DNA of 64,000 nucleotides from Comamonas avium (GTDB taxonomy: Bacteria; Pseudomonadota; Gammaproteobacteria; Burkholderiales; Burkholderiaceae_C): positions 1-64,000 of the forward strand of contig NZ_JACSQK010000010.1 of the NCBI RefSeq assembly GCF_014836675.1, given 5' to 3'. The notes beneath the pieces are model-generated. The model was not told where the DNA came from, ran no database searches, and saw only the letters and a list, made by a program, of their open reading frames with translations. Below, in pieces: positions 9,614-18,376 of this stretch. Each line of letters opens with the position of its first letter. Position 1 is the stretch's first letter. A program made the translations under genes and the position numbers.

Positions 9614-9919
9614 CTACCCCACTGCAGAGGCTCTGTAAGCCGTGGGCGCCACTGTTTCACGCCATTCCTGATTCAGATAGTTTTTGTATTGCTTCAGCGC
9701 CAGCGTGGGCGCTGCATTTTGCAGCAAGGCATAAATCTGCTCTTTCACCGCCAATTTCTGTTTTTTCAACTGCTCAATGTCAGTTTGCAGATCATTGGTT
9801 TTACGGGCCACCAACTGCTGAACCTCTTGGTCCAGTGCACAGTGCTTGTCATACAGCCGACTGAAATTGCGATCACTGGCACGCAATGCTTCGATCTGGT
9901 CACGGTATTCAGGAAACAT
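9614..9919 (-). CDS. YdcH-like small protein (DUF465)
   Basis: About 101 residues, mostly helical and charged, with FPEYRDQIEALR at the N-terminus and a heptad-like LKKQKLAVKEQI segment, as in the DUF465/YdcH family of unknown function. The C-terminal 40 residues (NAAPTLALKQYKNYLNQEW) extend beyond the typical 70-80-residue family member. The ATG at 9919 is preferred over 9925 because AAAGGA lies seven bases upstream of it. It is monocistronic and convergent with mtfA. Confidence 0.75.
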   Translation of the reverse strand: MFPEYRDQIEALRASDRNFSRLYDKHCALDQEVQQLVARKTNDLQTDIEQLKKQKLAVKEQIYALLQNAAPTLALKQYKNYLNQEWRETVAPTAYRASAVG

Positions 9920-10066
9920 GTCCATCCTTTCGTTAACAACAGGCTGGGCAGCTTAAGCCACTGCCCTTCAGGCCAGCCCATTGTGTCCCGTTCAGCGACA
10001 CACATCTGTAACAACCCTGCACGCAAGTCGTGCTGCGGCGCAGCATCGACCGGACAGTGATTTACC

Positions 10067-10726
10067 TCAAGTTCCAGCCTGCTCGGCCAGCCACTGCATG
10101 CTATCGCGCAGCTCCTGCGGGTGGATGGTGTGCTGGCAAGCGTACTCTTGGTAGCGCAGTTGCACCGGCAAGTCCTCTAGGTGAGCACGAATGGCATGGC
10201 CACTGGCCAATGGAATCACGTTATCCACCGTGCCATGGCTGATCCATGCATGTTTGCCTTGCAACTGCGTGGCTGATGCCTGTGCAGGCAGCACCTCTGG
10301 CAACAACCGGCTGTGCCAGACACACACGCCCGACAAGAGTTCAGGCTGAGTCAGCAGCAGACTCAAGCTCATGATGCCGCCTTGGCTGAAGCCACCGACA
10401 ATGACACGGTCAGCAGGCACTCCTAGCTGAGCGCTGGCAGCTGTCACCGTTTGCGCAATCAAAGTACGACTTTGCTGCTCCTGTGAGGCATCGATATGGC
10501 GAGAGCCATCGGCATTCACGGAAAACATGAACCAGGCAAAGGCATTCGGCCCCATACGATTTGGGGCCTGCAGACTGAGAACATGAAAAGGCGGTGGCAC
10601 GTAATCGGCCAAACCAAACAAATCATCGGCATTACTGCCCACACCATGCATCAACACCAGTAGCCAAGGTTTTTGCACACCCTCTTGCGCAGGCCGGTAC
10701 AGGTAATCCAAAGGAAGATTCAACAT
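10067..10726 (-). CDS. Alpha/beta hydrolase, carboxylesterase/phospholipase type
   Basis: A 219-residue serine esterase of the small carboxylesterase (phospholipase/carboxylesterase) group, probably cytoplasmic since no signal peptide is visible. The oxyanion region is LMHGVGSNADDLFGLA, the nucleophile elbow is GGFSQGG, the acid lies in SHGTVDNVIPL and the histidine in YACQHTIHPQEL. The substrate is not predictable beyond short acyl esters. The region upstream contains short tandem GATTCAAAC repeats and then element copy B. Confidence 0.85.
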   Translation of the reverse strand: MLNLPLDYLYRPAQEGVQKPWLLVLMHGVGSNADDLFGLADYVPPPFHVLSLQAPNRMGPNAFAWFMFSVNADGSRHIDASQEQQSRTLIAQTVTAASAQLGVPADRVIVGGFSQGGIMSLSLLLTQPELLSGVCVWHSRLLPEVLPAQASATQLQGKHAWISHGTVDNVIPLASGHAIRAHLEDLPVQLRYQEYACQHTIHPQELRDSMQWLAEQAGT

Positions 10727-10787
10727 TTCTTGTCTTTCGATTCAAACGATTCAAACTCAACATCAAAAATACCAGTCAAATAAGTCT

Positions 10788-10818
10788 CTAACGCTTGTAC
10801 AAAGAGCGTTAGTAGCTA
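10788..10818. repeat. Short inverted-repeat element, copy B
   Basis: CTAACGCT and AGCGTTAG form a perfect 8-bp stem around nine bases, followed by TAGTAGCTA. These end blocks match the outer parts of the 77-bp elements, but the AT-rich core is missing, so this looks like a minimal or internally deleted copy. It lies between the dioxygenase stop and the esterase start. Confidence 0.6.
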
Positions 10819-10825
10819 TCAAATA

Positions 10826-11671
10826 CTAATTTTGCAGGGCAAACGCATCCATTGCCAGAGTGCCGTACATCACTTCGCGGCTCAGGTAGTGCGCCTTGGC
10901 ATTTTCTCCACCGGCGCCTAACGCAAAGTACAGAGGCAAAAAGTGCTCATCACTTGGGTGTGCCCGTAAGGCATGGGGTGCACGCAGTTGCCAGTCAAAC
11001 AAGGTATCAATCTCACCTGCTTGCACCTGCTTTTCCACCCAGCGGCTGAACTGCACCACATAGTCCGCCGTCTCCTGCGCACCGCCAAAAAACTCGCGCA
11101 AATTGTGCGTCATGCTTCCACTGGCAACAATCAGCACGTCTTGCTCTCGCAAACGTTGCAAGGCACGGCCCAAGGCATAGACGCCTCTTGCATCCGCATG
11201 TGCGGGCAAAGCCACTTGCACCACAGGCACATCAGCTTCAGGCAGTACATGCATCAGCGGCACCCATGCACCGTGGTCCATAGGGCGCTGCGCATCGGCT
11301 GTTGCAGCAATGCCTGCCTGCTGCAACAAGTCGAGCACTTCGTGCGCCAAAGCAGGAAAGCCTGACGCTGGATACTGCAACTGGTACAGCGCGCGTGGAA
11401 AACCACCAAAGTCATGCCATGTGGCGGGCTGCGGGTTACTCATGACCTGCACACCCTGCGCCATCCAGTGCGGGGACATGATGACCATACCGCGCAGCTG
11501 CGGAAACTGAGCACGCAACTCCTTGCCCCATTGCGTCAAAACGGGGCCGGTGGCACCAGCCTCTAAAGCGAACATGGGGGAGCCATGCGAAACAAACAGC
11601 ACGGGCAGGCGGCGGGCATCCGCCGTGTGCAAAGAGGTCGTTAAAGAGACAGTGTTTTCCATAGCAGCCAT
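10826..11671 (-). CDS. LigB-type extradiol dioxygenase (4,5-DOPA dioxygenase family)
   Basis: A class III extradiol ring-cleavage dioxygenase family protein of about 281 residues, similar to E. coli YgiD. Iron-ligand regions are visible: LFVSHGSPM, a second histidine in SPHWM, PMDHGAWVPL and the C-terminal HPSDEHFLPLY. YgiD cleaves L-DOPA; the true substrate here is unknown, and no aromatic-degradation cluster surrounds it. I use the ATG at 11671. A TTG five codons upstream and an ATG three codons downstream are alternatives because no strong ribosome site distinguishes them. Confidence 0.85.
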   Translation of the reverse strand: MAAMENTVSLTTSLHTADARRLPVLFVSHGSPMFALEAGATGPVLTQWGKELRAQFPQLRGMVIMSPHWMAQGVQVMSNPQPATWHDFGGFPRALYQLQYPASGFPALAHEVLDLLQQAGIAATADAQRPMDHGAWVPLMHVLPEADVPVVQVALPAHADARGVYALGRALQRLREQDVLIVASGSMTHNLREFFGGAQETADYVVQFSRWVEKQVQAGEIDTLFDWQLRAPHALRAHPSDEHFLPLYFALGAGGENAKAHYLSREVMYGTLAMDAFALQN

Positions 11672-11738
11672 CTTAGATTGACTCAAAAAATAGACTAGCC
11701 ATCAGCGTTAGCACGCACTGTCTCAAATACCAACCCAA

Positions 11739-12137
11739 TCAATCGTCAACTTTACGACGCAAGGCCTTGGTTGCCCCATCGCGTTTTTTTCCATCGACCC
11801 GGCGTTGCTGTGATGCACGGGTGGGCTTGGTAGCTTTGCGCGCTTTGGGAACATGGGCTGCCTGGCCGATCAATGCCCGCAAACGCTGCATGGCATCTTG
11901 CAGGTTCTGCTCTTGATTGCGATAGCTTTGGGCTTTGATCACCACCACACCATCTTGCGTGATCCGCTGGTCTGACACTGACAACAACCGTGCTTTGATT
12001 TCGTCAGGCAGACAAGAGGCCTGCACGTCATAGCGCAGATGCACCGCGCTAGAGACCTTGTTAACATTCTGCCCACCCGCACCCTGTGCACGCACTGCCG
12101 TCCACGTGACTTCATCAGGCTCCAGCCGCCAACGCAT
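11739..12137 (-). CDS. arfB: Peptidyl-tRNA hydrolase ArfB (ribosome rescue)
   Basis: Rescues ribosomes stalled at mRNA ends by hydrolysing peptidyl-tRNA in the A site. The release-factor-like GGQ motif appears as GAGGQNVNKVSSAVHLR, and the basic C-terminal tail (KARKATKPTRASQQRR) that enters the mRNA channel is present. The 132-residue length is normal. The ATG at 12137 is chosen because upstream codons overlap the preceding hydrolase gene in another frame. It starts 7 bases after that gene stops and probably shares its transcript. Confidence 0.93.
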   Translation of the reverse strand: MRWRLEPDEVTWTAVRAQGAGGQNVNKVSSAVHLRYDVQASCLPDEIKARLLSVSDQRITQDGVVVIKAQSYRNQEQNLQDAMQRLRALIGQAAHVPKARKATKPTRASQQRRVDGKKRDGATKALRRKVDD

Positions 12138-12144
12138 CCGGGAC

Positions 12145-13083
12145 TTAGCGCTTTGCCGCCAGCAGCGGCAGCAAAGCGGCATGGAACGCTTGCGGGTTTT
12201 CGTACTGCACCCAATGTCCGGCACCGGCAATGCGCTGCATGCCTTGCCACTGCCGTGTGTTGGCTGCCATCAGTGCCTCGACTTCATCCAGCGCTGCGGG
12301 GTACAGCGCATCACATGCGCCATAAATGGCAGCCACAGGGCATTGCACCCGTACCAGCGCACGCACAAGCACATCGGTACTGGAGATACGGCGGCGCGGT
12401 AAATTGTCGCGCTGCACATTGGCCACATGCAGCGCCACAGTGTCACGATCAATGCAACGCTGGTCGTTGAGCATCAAAGCACCCAGATTGAAAACATGTC
12501 GGATCAACTGTTCACGCGGATCATCCAGATGGCGCCAGCCTTTCAGCCTAAAGGGGTGCTTGTTCGTCAACCCGATTCCAGGAGCTCCCACCACGACCAA
12601 TTGCTGCACCAGTTGGGGATAAGCCGCAGCCAGCATCCCTGCTGTCATGCCTCCAAATGAAAAGCCTAACAATCGAACGGTCTGCAAGGGAAATTGCACC
12701 GCCAGCACCTGCGCCAGCACATCCAGCATGCCATCGGCGTCAATCACGCCCGAAGGCACATCCGACGCACCGAAACCCGGCAAATCGACCGCCCAGATTT
12801 CGTGCCCTGCCTGCAGCAAAGGCCCAATGCTGCGTACCCAATGCGTCCAGCTACCACTGCCACCATGAAACAGCACCAACGGAGCCAGGCCGTTGGCCTG
12901 GGTAGGCTGCCAGTGGTGCAGCACCGTATGCCCACCTGAATGCGCATGCTCCACGCGTTCAGCCAAGTCCTGCCAATGTAAGACCTCTGAACTTTGCTGC
13001 TGGCCTGCGGCTATCGCTGCATATTCAGCAGCGCTGCCAACCCACGGCAATGCCGTAGGCAATACATCTTCTGTCACATCCAC
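12145..13083 (-). CDS. Alpha/beta hydrolase
   Basis: A 312-residue alpha/beta-hydrolase fold enzyme. It shows LVLFHGGSGSWTHW (oxyanion loop), the nucleophile elbow LLGFSFGGMTAG, an acid after IYGACDALYP and the catalytic histidine in AGHWVQYENP. No signal peptide is visible. The family covers esterases, C-C hydrolases and lactonases, and sequence alone does not decide. It lies between aroQ (10-base gap) and arfB (7-base gap) on the minus strand, so the three probably form one operon without an obvious shared pathway. Confidence 0.8.
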   Translation of the reverse strand: MDVTEDVLPTALPWVGSAAEYAAIAAGQQQSSEVLHWQDLAERVEHAHSGGHTVLHHWQPTQANGLAPLVLFHGGSGSWTHWVRSIGPLLQAGHEIWAVDLPGFGASDVPSGVIDADGMLDVLAQVLAVQFPLQTVRLLGFSFGGMTAGMLAAAYPQLVQQLVVVGAPGIGLTNKHPFRLKGWRHLDDPREQLIRHVFNLGALMLNDQRCIDRDTVALHVANVQRDNLPRRRISSTDVLVRALVRVQCPVAAIYGACDALYPAALDEVEALMAANTRQWQGMQRIAGAGHWVQYENPQAFHAALLPLLAAKR

Positions 13084-13093
13084 CTCTGCTCAC

Positions 13094-13540
13094 CTACCAC
13101 TGCGCTACGGCATTGATCGCCAAGGCATAGCCTGGCACCCCCAAACCACATACCACCGCACGCGCCACAGCCGACAGGTAGGAATGATGGCGAAACGCTT
13201 CGCGCGCATGGACATTGCTGATGTGCAGCTCCAGCATGGGCACCCCTGTGCCCTTGACGGCATCCATGAGTGCAACACTGGTGTGGGTGTAGGCACCCGC
13301 ATTGAAAACCAAGCCGGCCAGCTCACCCTTGCCATGCAAGCGTCCTGCCTCATGAATCCAGTCAATCAACTGACCTTCATGGTTGCTTTGGTGAAAGCGC
13401 AGGTTCAGTCCGTTCTGCACGGACGTTTGCTCACACAGGCTTTGCACGTCAGCCAACGTTTGCGCTCCATACACCGCAGGTTCCCGGCTACCCAGTAAAT
13501 TGAGGTTGGGGCCATTCAAGACAAATACGGTCTTCGTCAT
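13094..13540 (-). CDS. aroQ: 3-dehydroquinate dehydratase, type II
   Basis: Converts 3-dehydroquinate to 3-dehydroshikimate in the shikimate pathway. The type II signature begins VLNGPNLNLLGSREP, with the catalytic tyrosine in AVYGAQTL and the histidine in LELHISNVHARE. At 148 residues it matches the dodecameric type II enzyme. The start at 13540 (MTKTVFVLNG) fits the family; earlier in-frame codons are not conserved. Confidence 0.95.
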   Translation of the reverse strand: MTKTVFVLNGPNLNLLGSREPAVYGAQTLADVQSLCEQTSVQNGLNLRFHQSNHEGQLIDWIHEAGRLHGKGELAGLVFNAGAYTHTSVALMDAVKGTGVPMLELHISNVHAREAFRHHSYLSAVARAVVCGLGVPGYALAINAVAQW

Positions 13541-13609
13541 TGCAGCAACTCTTTGAAACATCAAGAGCCGCAATTATGCGGTGCGTGATGGCCCCTACGC
13601 AGTCACAGT

Positions 13610-13948
13610 TCAGCGATGGCCGTAGTGTGGGTGGTGGCGGTGGTGTTTAGACCCACGGTGCTTGAAATGCTTGCCATAGCCTCTTCGAGGCTCTGCGGGC
13701 GCCCAGTAACCATACGGCGCTGCAGGCGCGTAGTACACCACCGGCGGTGGGGCTGGCTGGTAATACCGCACCTGTGGTGGTGGCGGCGGAGGAGGCATGT
13801 AGTACATAGGGGCACCGGGCACATGGATGCCAACCGAAATCCCTACATTGCCGGCGTAAGCGTTACCAGCCGTCAAAACCGCCAAAAGGCCAACGGCAGC
13901 CAAGCCACGGTGCACGCCTGAGCGCATTTTGGTCATCGTGAAGTTCAT
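13610..13948 (-). CDS. Secreted Pro/Tyr/His-rich protein
   Basis: A 112-residue protein with an N-terminal signal peptide (hydrophobic LAAVGLLAVLTAGNAYA, cleavage after AYA). The mature part contains a run of proline around residues 52-58, repeated Pro-Tyr-Tyr units (RYYQPAPPPVVYYAP) and a very basic histidine-rich tail (HRGSKHHRHHPHYGHR). AGGA lies eight bases before the ATG. Composition suggests an envelope or extracellular protein that may bind metal, but no family was recognised with certainty. It is divergent from glnS, with about 155 bases between. Confidence 0.75.
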   Translation of the reverse strand: MNFTMTKMRSGVHRGLAAVGLLAVLTAGNAYAGNVGISVGIHVPGAPMYYMPPPPPPPQVRYYQPAPPPVVYYAPAAPYGYWAPAEPRRGYGKHFKHRGSKHHRHHPHYGHR

Positions 13949-14103
13949 GTGTCGGGTCCTTTTATGGGGTAGTTGTCGCTATACAACGTGCTAGCGCCCT
14001 TGATGGATGTCATACCAACGGTAAAAGCTTGTATCCAGAGGTGTTCAGCACAACGCCCGCAGAACCCACGCCCCCTTGCGAGGCGACCTACAATAAACAA
14101 GAT

Positions 14104-15915
14104 ATGAGCACACCCGCCAACACCAACAACGACACGTCGGAAGTGGTCAAACCCACCAACTTCCTGCGCCAAATCATTGAAGCCGACTTGAGCAAAGGCA
14201 CCTATGCTGGCCGCCATTGGGGCGGAGCACCCGGTGACGCTGCGCACCACCAGAAGGGCCAAGTGGATGAGGCCAAGATTCGCACACGCTTTCCGCCCGA
14301 GCCCAACGGCTACCTGCACATTGGTCATGCCAAGTCGATTTGCCTGAACTTTGGTCTGGCACAGGCTTATGGTGGCGTGTGCCATCTGCGTTTTGACGAT
14401 ACCAACCCTGAAAAAGAAGACCAGGAATACGTCGACAGCATCAAAGACTCTGTGCAATGGCTCGGTTTTGACTGGAAAGACGCACAAGGCAATAGCAATC
14501 TGTACTTTGCCAGCAACTACTTTGACTTCATGTACCGCTGCGCGGTGTATCTGATTGAACAAGGCCTGGCGTATGTGGACGAGCAATCGGCCGAAGACAT
14601 GCGCACTAACCGGGGCGACTTCACCCGCCCTGGCGTAAACAGCCCCTACCGCGATCGTTCCGTGGCTGAGAATTTGCAGCGTTTTGCGGACATGAAGGAC
14701 GGCAAGCTGGCAGACGGTGCTGCGGTGCTGCGCGCCAAAATCGACATGGCAGCCCCCAACATCAATCTGCGCGACCCTGCCATTTACCGCGTGCGCCACG
14801 CAGAGCACCACAACACCGGCAACCAGTGGTGCATTTACCCGATGTACACGTTCGCGCACCCCATTGAGGATGCGTATGAGCACATCACCCACTCAATCTG
14901 TACGCTGGAGTTTGAAGACCAGCGCCCCTTCTATGACTGGCTGCTCAATCATCTGCGGGAAGGTGGCTTGATTGACGCCCCCCAGCCACGCCAGTATGAG
15001 TTCTCGCGCCTGAATCTGACCTATGTGGTCACGAGCAAGCGCAAGCTCAAGCACCTGGTAGACAGCGGAACGTTGACGGGCTGGGACGACCCCCGGATGC
15101 CGACCGTGGTGGGGCTGCGCCGCCGTGGCTATACCCCTGCGTCAATCCGCAACTTCTGCGAACGCATTGGTGTGACCAAAGACTACAGCTGGATCGATTA
15201 CTCCACACTGGAAGGCTGCCTGCGTGAAGATCTGGAGAACAAGGCCCACCGCGCCATGGTGGTGCTCGATCCTGTGAGGCTGGAGCTGAGCAACTGGACT
15301 GAAGTCTTTGGCAGCGCTGACCACTTGGAGCCATGCACTCTGCCTGCACTGCCCCACGCGGCAGAAGGCGAAACCGTGGCCGAACGTCACTTCAGCATTG
15401 GGCGTGAAGTGTGGATTGAACGCGAAGACTTTGCCGAAGTGCCACCCAAGGGCTACAAGCGCCTTTTCCCTGGCAACAAAGTACGTCTGAAGGGCGGCTA
15501 TGTGATCGAGTGCACAGGCTGCGAAAAAGACGCTGACGGCAACATCACCAAAGTGCTGGCTACCGTGGTGCCTGATACCAAAAGCGGCACACCCGGTGCC
15601 GATGCCGTGAAGGTCAAAGCGGCCATTACCTGGGTGGGTGTGAGTGATGGCTTGCAAGCCGAAGTACGCCTGTACGACCGTCTGTTCACAGATGCGCAGC
15701 CAGATGCCGGTGGCAAAGACTACCTGGCTCTGATGAACCCAGATAGTCTGAAAGTGGTAACAGCCTACGTAGAGCCCTCGCTCAAGACAGCGCAGCCCGA
15801 TGACAAGTTTCAGTTCGAGCGATTTGGCTACTTTGTGGCCGATCGCAAAGACCACACGGCAGACAAGCCTGTGTTCAACAAAATCACGGGGCTGAAGGAT
15901 TCGTGGGGCAAGTAA
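14104..15915 (+). CDS. glnS: Glutaminyl-tRNA synthetase
   Basis: Attaches glutamine to tRNA-Gln. The 603-residue class I synthetase shows RFPPEPNGYLHIGHAKS (HIGH motif, near residue 70), the FDDTNPEKE block and a KMSKS equivalent, VTSKRKL. The two anticodon-binding beta-barrels follow. The ATG at 14104 gives the expected N-terminus; the frame is open upstream but unsupported. Direct charging means that Glu-tRNA-Gln amidation is not required for glutamine here. A terminator follows 27 bases after the stop. Confidence 0.96.
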   Translation: MSTPANTNNDTSEVVKPTNFLRQIIEADLSKGTYAGRHWGGAPGDAAHHQKGQVDEAKIRTRFPPEPNGYLHIGHAKSICLNFGLAQAYGGVCHLRFDDTNPEKEDQEYVDSIKDSVQWLGFDWKDAQGNSNLYFASNYFDFMYRCAVYLIEQGLAYVDEQSAEDMRTNRGDFTRPGVNSPYRDRSVAENLQRFADMKDGKLADGAAVLRAKIDMAAPNINLRDPAIYRVRHAEHHNTGNQWCIYPMYTFAHPIEDAYEHITHSICTLEFEDQRPFYDWLLNHLREGGLIDAPQPRQYEFSRLNLTYVVTSKRKLKHLVDSGTLTGWDDPRMPTVVGLRRRGYTPASIRNFCERIGVTKDYSWIDYSTLEGCLREDLENKAHRAMVVLDPVRLELSNWTEVFGSADHLEPCTLPALPHAAEGETVAERHFSIGREVWIEREDFAEVPPKGYKRLFPGNKVRLKGGYVIECTGCEKDADGNITKVLATVVPDTKSGTPGADAVKVKAAITWVGVSDGLQAEVRLYDRLFTDAQPDAGGKDYLALMNPDSLKVVTAYVEPSLKTAQPDDKFQFERFGYFVADRKDHTADKPVFNKITGLKDSWGK

Positions 15916-15942
15916 GCACCTGACACGCATCCCACCTCTTTT

Positions 15943-15970
15943 AAAAGGCTGCCACCATGCAGCCTTTTTT
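15943..15970 (+). terminator. Terminator of glnS
   Basis: A 10-bp stem (AAAAGGCTGC) with a six-base loop and a thymine run on the plus strand. Confidence 0.85.
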
Positions 15971-16325
15971 CTTTGCTGAAAATAGCAATGCGCTTGCCGC
16001 ATTGGCGGCCTGCGCAGCATAAATCCCATGTTTGCCCGTTGACCAGTCTCCTCGATCAAGACCCGCTCCCCCGAGAAGCACTCTTTGCAGTACGGAAAGA
16101 GCGCTAACAGCTCGGTCGCCCTTGCAGCACCCAAGGTTGTAAATATCCAGTGTTGATGCTTATGTTCTAGCCAGCTAATGCTTGATATATCTACGCTGGA
16201 TGCTACAAATTTAAAGAACAAAAAACAACAGTTCGCAAGCCCTTTCCCCAAGCGCAAAAGCCATCCCTAAAATCTTGCTGCGCAAGGCCTGACCTTGGGC
16301 AAATGCATGACAACAAGGGGCGATC
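15971..16325. other. Intergenic region with a possible gene remnant and a decayed repeat
   Basis: No complete gene is supported. On the minus strand, roughly 16160 down to 15990, a frame reads TLGAARATELLALFPYCKE and onward in protein-like composition, which could be the end of a lost regulator or enzyme gene. Within it, 16090-16114 reads like one end of the AGCTA/GCGCT repeat family (GTAC, GCGCTAACAGCTC). The promoter of the next gene should lie in the last 100 bases, where GGGGCGATC directly precedes the ATG. Confidence 0.35.
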
Positions 16326-17690
16326 ATGAAAAAACTGACCATTGGCGTTCTCAGCGCAGGCGCACTGGCAGTCGCAGCACTGAGCACGAGCTATTTCGTA
16401 GGTGGAAAGATTCAGCAAGCACTGGAGCAAACAGCTGAGTCGTGGAGCACTGAGGATGGATTTACCGTACGCGTTCTGGAGTATCAGCGCGGCATCACAG
16501 GCTCTCACGCCAAGACCCTCTGGTCTTTTGCGAGTGAAGAAGACACCTACGACATCACGGTCACCCACGACATCGTGCATGGTCCATGGCCACTGGGTCA
16601 TGCCGCCAAGGTGGTTTCGCTTTTTCAGCTGCCCGACGACAGCGAGCCCAGCCTGGTTGAGGCATTGCAAAATCGTGCACCACTGGAATGGACCACCACA
16701 GCCAGTTGGTCGGGCAAAACCAGCCACCAACTTTTTTCACCCAACTTCGCCACCAACTTTGAAGATGGCTCGTCGCTCACTTGGGGCGGATTGAAGGCTG
16801 AGTGGACCCTGTCAGCCGAACGCAATGCCGCCAAAGGCTTTGTGCGCATGCCTGTGCTGCGCGTGAAAGTCGAAGAAGGCAACCGCATGGACGTAGAGGA
16901 TGCAGAGGTCACGTTCGATGCTCGGATTCCTGAAGGTTTCAATTTCTGGGAAGGCCCCAGCACATTCAAGATCGGGCTGGTGTCGGCGCTCGAATCCGAA
17001 TCAGACACGCAATTCAAACTGCAGCAATTGCACATCAGCAGCACCACAACACTGCAGGACAAACTGGTGCAAATGGGGCTGGACACACGCATTGCCAAAG
17101 TAGAGATGCCTGAATACAGCGTTCAGAACCTTGCATTCGATATGCGCTTTAACAATATTGATGCACGCTGGCTGGATGGTCTGATGCTTTGGATGCAGCG
17201 CAGCCCCGAAGCTGAAAGCACAGAAAATATCCCGCTCCCGCTGCGCGACCTGCCTGAACTGTTAGCTGGCAAACCGGAAATAGCCATCACGCGTTTCGGC
17301 CTTGAAACCCCGGATGGCCCCGCTGAAATGTCCGCCCGAGTGGCTTACGCCGGCCAGCAGCCTGAGATGTTCAATCCTGTTTCTGATCTGCAAGCGCAGT
17401 TAAACGCCTCTTTGCCCAAATCAGTACTGATTCAACTCCTGGACGCCAGAGTACGTAGCGACTATCTTGCTTTGCTAGAGCAACTGGGCAAGGAGCTGGA
17501 TGAACAAGAGCTGCAAGCCGCTGTGGATGATGGCGTGAGCAAGCGCCTCAAAAGCTTGCTCAGCTTCGGAGCGATACAGGATCGCGGCGAGAAATTCACC
17601 ACCGAATTAGAGTTTGAGCAAGGTGAACTCAAACTCAATGGACAGCCTGCTGAATTGCAAAATTTGCTGCGCATGGGTGGTGCAATCTGA
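16326..17690 (+). CDS. DUF945 (YdgA-like) envelope protein
   Basis: A 454-residue protein with an N-terminal hydrophobic segment (residues 5-25, GVLSAGALAVAALSTSYFVG), probably an uncleaved anchor, and a long beta-rich exported domain. The opening MKKLTIG..., the GGKIQQALE stretch and the EYQRGITGSHAKT block match the DUF945/YdgA family, which is of unknown function, resembles AsmA-like periplasmic domains and is placed at the cell envelope. It is monocistronic and ends in a strong terminator. Confidence 0.75.
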   Translation: MKKLTIGVLSAGALAVAALSTSYFVGGKIQQALEQTAESWSTEDGFTVRVLEYQRGITGSHAKTLWSFASEEDTYDITVTHDIVHGPWPLGHAAKVVSLFQLPDDSEPSLVEALQNRAPLEWTTTASWSGKTSHQLFSPNFATNFEDGSSLTWGGLKAEWTLSAERNAAKGFVRMPVLRVKVEEGNRMDVEDAEVTFDARIPEGFNFWEGPSTFKIGLVSALESESDTQFKLQQLHISSTTTLQDKLVQMGLDTRIAKVEMPEYSVQNLAFDMRFNNIDARWLDGLMLWMQRSPEAESTENIPLPLRDLPELLAGKPEIAITRFGLETPDGPAEMSARVAYAGQQPEMFNPVSDLQAQLNASLPKSVLIQLLDARVRSDYLALLEQLGKELDEQELQAAVDDGVSKRLKSLLSFGAIQDRGEKFTTELEFEQGELKLNGQPAELQNLLRMGGAI

Positions 17691-17709
17691 ACCGGCGCAT
17701 TTACCAATC

Positions 17710-17738
17710 AAAAAGGCCTGCGTTGCAGGCCTTTTTTT
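17710..17738. terminator. Bidirectional terminator after the DUF945 gene
   Basis: A 12-bp stem (AAAAAGGCCTGC) with loop GTT and a seven-thymine run. It lies between convergent genes and may serve both. Confidence 0.88.
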
Positions 17739-17795
17739 ACAAGCGCACTAGCTCTTAATACCGAACTACCGGCCAGTCATCACACCATTGAATGA

Positions 17796-18173
17796 TCAAG
17801 CGTAGGCTTGGGCTCCATGCTTGCTATCCACCAGCTTGCCTGCGGACAAAGACATCATCAACAACGCAATCTGTTCATGCATGATGACTGTGTGTGTATT
17901 GCGAGAATCCACCATGTACTGGCGCAATTGCTCACGCACCTTCGAGGCACCGGTGACATCAATGATGATGTCAACTTGAGCTCCCTGGCTGACCAGATCC
18001 ATGAAATTGTCGGTGACGGTCACTTTGTGCTCACGCGCCAAAGCGATGCCTGGCAGCTCTAAATTCAGATCCGCCACACCGAGTACTTGCACAAATGGTG
18101 CATTCAACAATTGTTGAAGAAGCGGTGTACCTGTTTCACCCGCGCCGATAACCACAATGCGAAAAGCTTGCAT
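17796..18173 (-). CDS. Small NAD(P)-binding Rossmann-fold protein
   Basis: A 125-residue protein that begins with a dinucleotide-binding motif (FRIVVIGAGETGTPLLQQLL) and continues through an acidic strand end (VLGVADLN) and IIIDVTGASKVREQLRQY. It resembles the isolated N-terminal half of an oxidoreductase or homoserine-dehydrogenase-like fold, with no catalytic domain attached. A free-standing nucleotide or redox sensor is plausible, but I do not recognise a named family. The ATG at 18173 is used; an upstream in-frame start at 18206 lacks support. It is divergent from the M23 peptidase gene. Confidence 0.65.
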   Translation of the reverse strand: MQAFRIVVIGAGETGTPLLQQLLNAPFVQVLGVADLNLELPGIALAREHKVTVTDNFMDLVSQGAQVDIIIDVTGASKVREQLRQYMVDSRNTHTVIMHEQIALLMMSLSAGKLVDSKHGAQAYA

Positions 18174-18376
18174 GAGATAAATACCTTCAATAAATCTGCC
18201 GTGCACCCAACACGCACGGTCATGACCAGAGGTGTGAAGTGTCCTTGCCCTGCCTGCAACGCACTCTGCGCCACGTCAAAATCTTTGCACGCACTGCGCA
18301 GGTCGCGGTCTTACGTACACACCCTTCTTGTCACGCCACAATGCGGGGCATGCCAATTGGAACACCGGAACTTCTT

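Noticed and set aside
10733-10765. Tandem GATTCAAAC units upstream of the esterase
   Set aside because: Only two units, with no symmetry or match to a known operator; too little to claim a site.
13750-13800. Repeats in the Pro/Tyr gene as a possible CRISPR or tandem DNA repeat
   Set aside because: The units are short codon-level repeats (Pro and Tyr codons) without spacers of constant length.
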